This document shows, in pieces, positions 4,945 through 5,762 of a stretch of 5,762 bases of DNA (position 1 is its first letter; every line of letters starts with the position of its first letter). Origin of the DNA: Elusimicrobia bacterium CG06_land_8_20_14_3_00_38_11 (GTDB lineage: Bacteria > Elusimicrobiota > UBA8919); assembly GCA_002780205.1 (NCBI GenBank), contig PEVQ01000129.1, positions 1,833-7,594 of the forward strand, given 5' to 3'. A model generated the notes under the pieces. The model saw only the letters and a list, made by a program, of their open reading frames with translations, did no database searches and was not told where the DNA came from. The position numbers were made by a program, and so were the translations under genes.

Positions 4945-4970
4945 TGTTATATACCAATTGGTATATAACA
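4945..4970 (+). promoter_or_regulatory. 26-bp perfect palindrome, candidate operator before the outer-membrane gene
   Basis: The 26 bases are a perfect dyad with no central spacer, centred on CCAATTGG (4954-4961), with arms TGTTATATA and TATATAACA. The 3' half contains TGGTATATA (4959-4967), which fits an extended -10 promoter element; by symmetry the same element exists on the other strand. No good -35 is seen. A start near 4974 would leave a leader of about 20 nt carrying the ribosome site. Binding of a dimeric repressor is an inference. Confidence 0.6.
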
Positions 4971-4994
4971 AATGTTAGAGAAAGAGGAGATAAT

Positions 4995-5756
4995 ATGAAA
5001 AAAGTTTTTACGGTATTTGCAATTTGTTTTTTTGTTTTAAGTTTTTCTTTTTCGGAAGCGCTTAATTTTGACCAGTTGAAGACGTATCTTGAAGACACTT
5101 ATCTGGAGCCGTTAGCAAAAGACATTGGTTCTGTTCTTGCGGGCGGAATGTTTCATTCGGGAAGAACGCTTGCACTCGTTCCGGGAATTGATGTCGGGTT
5201 TTGTACATCCATCGCGATGAAACCCTCTGAAAAAAATCTTATACTGCAAGATACCATTGGCAAGAAACCGTTCGGGTTACCTTACATTCAGTTGTCAAAA
5301 GGACTCCCGTACGGGTTTGACATAACGCTTCGCGGTTTTCCGGAATCGCAGGGGCTAAAATCCCTCGGCGCCGGAGTTAAATACGGTATCATTGAAAAGG
5401 AAATTGCAGTCGTAAAACTCGGTCTTTCGGCGATGTATTCGTATAACCAATTGCAACACTCCGATTTCAAAGCGACTACAAATTCTTTTGCAGGAATTTT
5501 TTCCGTAAAAATACCTCTCATAGAACCGTATCTTGGAGTTGCCGTTGACAGCACAAAACTGGAAACGGATTTTAGTGCTATTGAACTTACAGGACAACCA
5601 GTTGGAGCAAATGAAAATAAAAGTGTTTCCGTTTCGGAACCGCGTTATGTTCTGGGATTAAATTTTTCGCTGATTCCGTTTACTTACATAAATGTAGCAG
5701 GGACGTATTCGGTTGACCATTACGGAGTTGATTTCGGACTGGGAGTAAAGTTTTGA
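4995..5756 (+). CDS. Outer-membrane beta-barrel protein, DUF6588-like
   Basis: The 253-residue protein begins with a signal peptide: KK at 2-3, a hydrophobic core (about 4-19) and a probable cut after SEA (20-22). A short helical stretch (about 26-50, DQLKTYLEDTYLEPLAKDIG) follows, then alternating polar/hydrophobic strands rich in Gly and aromatics, such as YGFDITLRGF (106-115), LGAGVKYGII (124-133) and VKLGLSAMYSY (140-150). It ends in DFGLGVKF, with the terminal Phe typical of barrel proteins inserted by the BAM machinery. The overall pattern recalls DUF6588 proteins, whose role is unknown; I hold that assignment at moderate confidence. The ATG at 4995 is chosen because GGAG (4986-4989) lies 5 nt upstream and the signal peptide starts there. 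A palindrome with a promoter-like element precedes it, so it is likely a separate transcription unit. Confidence 0.85.
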   Translation: MKKVFTVFAICFFVLSFSFSEALNFDQLKTYLEDTYLEPLAKDIGSVLAGGMFHSGRTLALVPGIDVGFCTSIAMKPSEKNLILQDTIGKKPFGLPYIQLSKGLPYGFDITLRGFPESQGLKSLGAGVKYGIIEKEIAVVKLGLSAMYSYNQLQHSDFKATTNSFAGIFSVKIPLIEPYLGVAVDSTKLETDFSAIELTGQPVGANENKSVSVSEPRYVLGLNFSLIPFTYINVAGTYSVDHYGVDFGLGVKF

Positions 5757-5762
5757 CTTGAC

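Noticed and set aside
4944..4994. Start of the outer-membrane gene at 4944
   Set aside because: It would place the palindrome in coding sequence and put 17 residues before a clear signal peptide. GGAG marks the ATG at 4995 instead.
1263..5597. Minus-strand open frames, for example at 1263-1670, 2431-2913, 2935-3552 and 5288-5554
   Set aside because: All are antisense to well-supported genes, with no recognisable motifs and no better start sites.

Overview
The window is a low-GC stretch of a bacterial chromosome with seven genes, all on the + strand. They are a truncated restriction-modification gene, three vitamin/cofactor genes (nadC, birA, coaX), a pair of small membrane-protein genes inserted among them, and an outer-membrane beta-barrel gene. 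The barrel protein has a signal peptide and an aromatic C-terminus, so the host is a diderm. The A/T-rich codon use and heavy load of small repeats fit an uncultured candidate-phylum type of genome. No marker gene here fixes the lineage, and I do not assign one.

Layout: 2-1402 is the C-terminal part of a type ISP-like restriction-modification enzyme that runs off the left edge. It overlaps nadC (1399-2208) through ATGA. birA (2246-2938) follows behind a hairpin. A repeat-rich gap (2939-3073) carries a candidate promoter for a two-gene cassette: a membrane-anchored coiled-coil protein (3074-3538) overlapping a membrane-anchored CBM48-like protein (3531-4058). A second repeat-rich gap (4059-4151) leads into coaX (4152-4895). 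A spacer with a 26-bp perfect palindrome precedes a DUF6588-like barrel gene (4995-5756).

Together: NadC makes nicotinate mononucleotide for NAD, CoaX starts coenzyme A synthesis from pantothenate, and BirA attaches biotin to carboxylase carrier domains, so the core is a cofactor cluster. The restriction gene and the membrane pair look like later additions.

The most striking content is repetitive. (i) At least five hairpins keep a central TTCA/TTTA, a GTAG-like 5' foot and, in three copies, a TGAGCGAAGCGAAT tail, while their stems differ by compensated changes; this resembles REP elements moved by RAYT transposases. (ii) nadC, birA and coaX each contain an in-frame tandem repeat of 7-nt period, each with a different sequence. 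(iii) Repeats supply protein ends: the last 17 codons and stop of birA, and part of the coaX start codon. These observations come from reading the sequence; family assignments rest on recognised motifs, and no searches were run.
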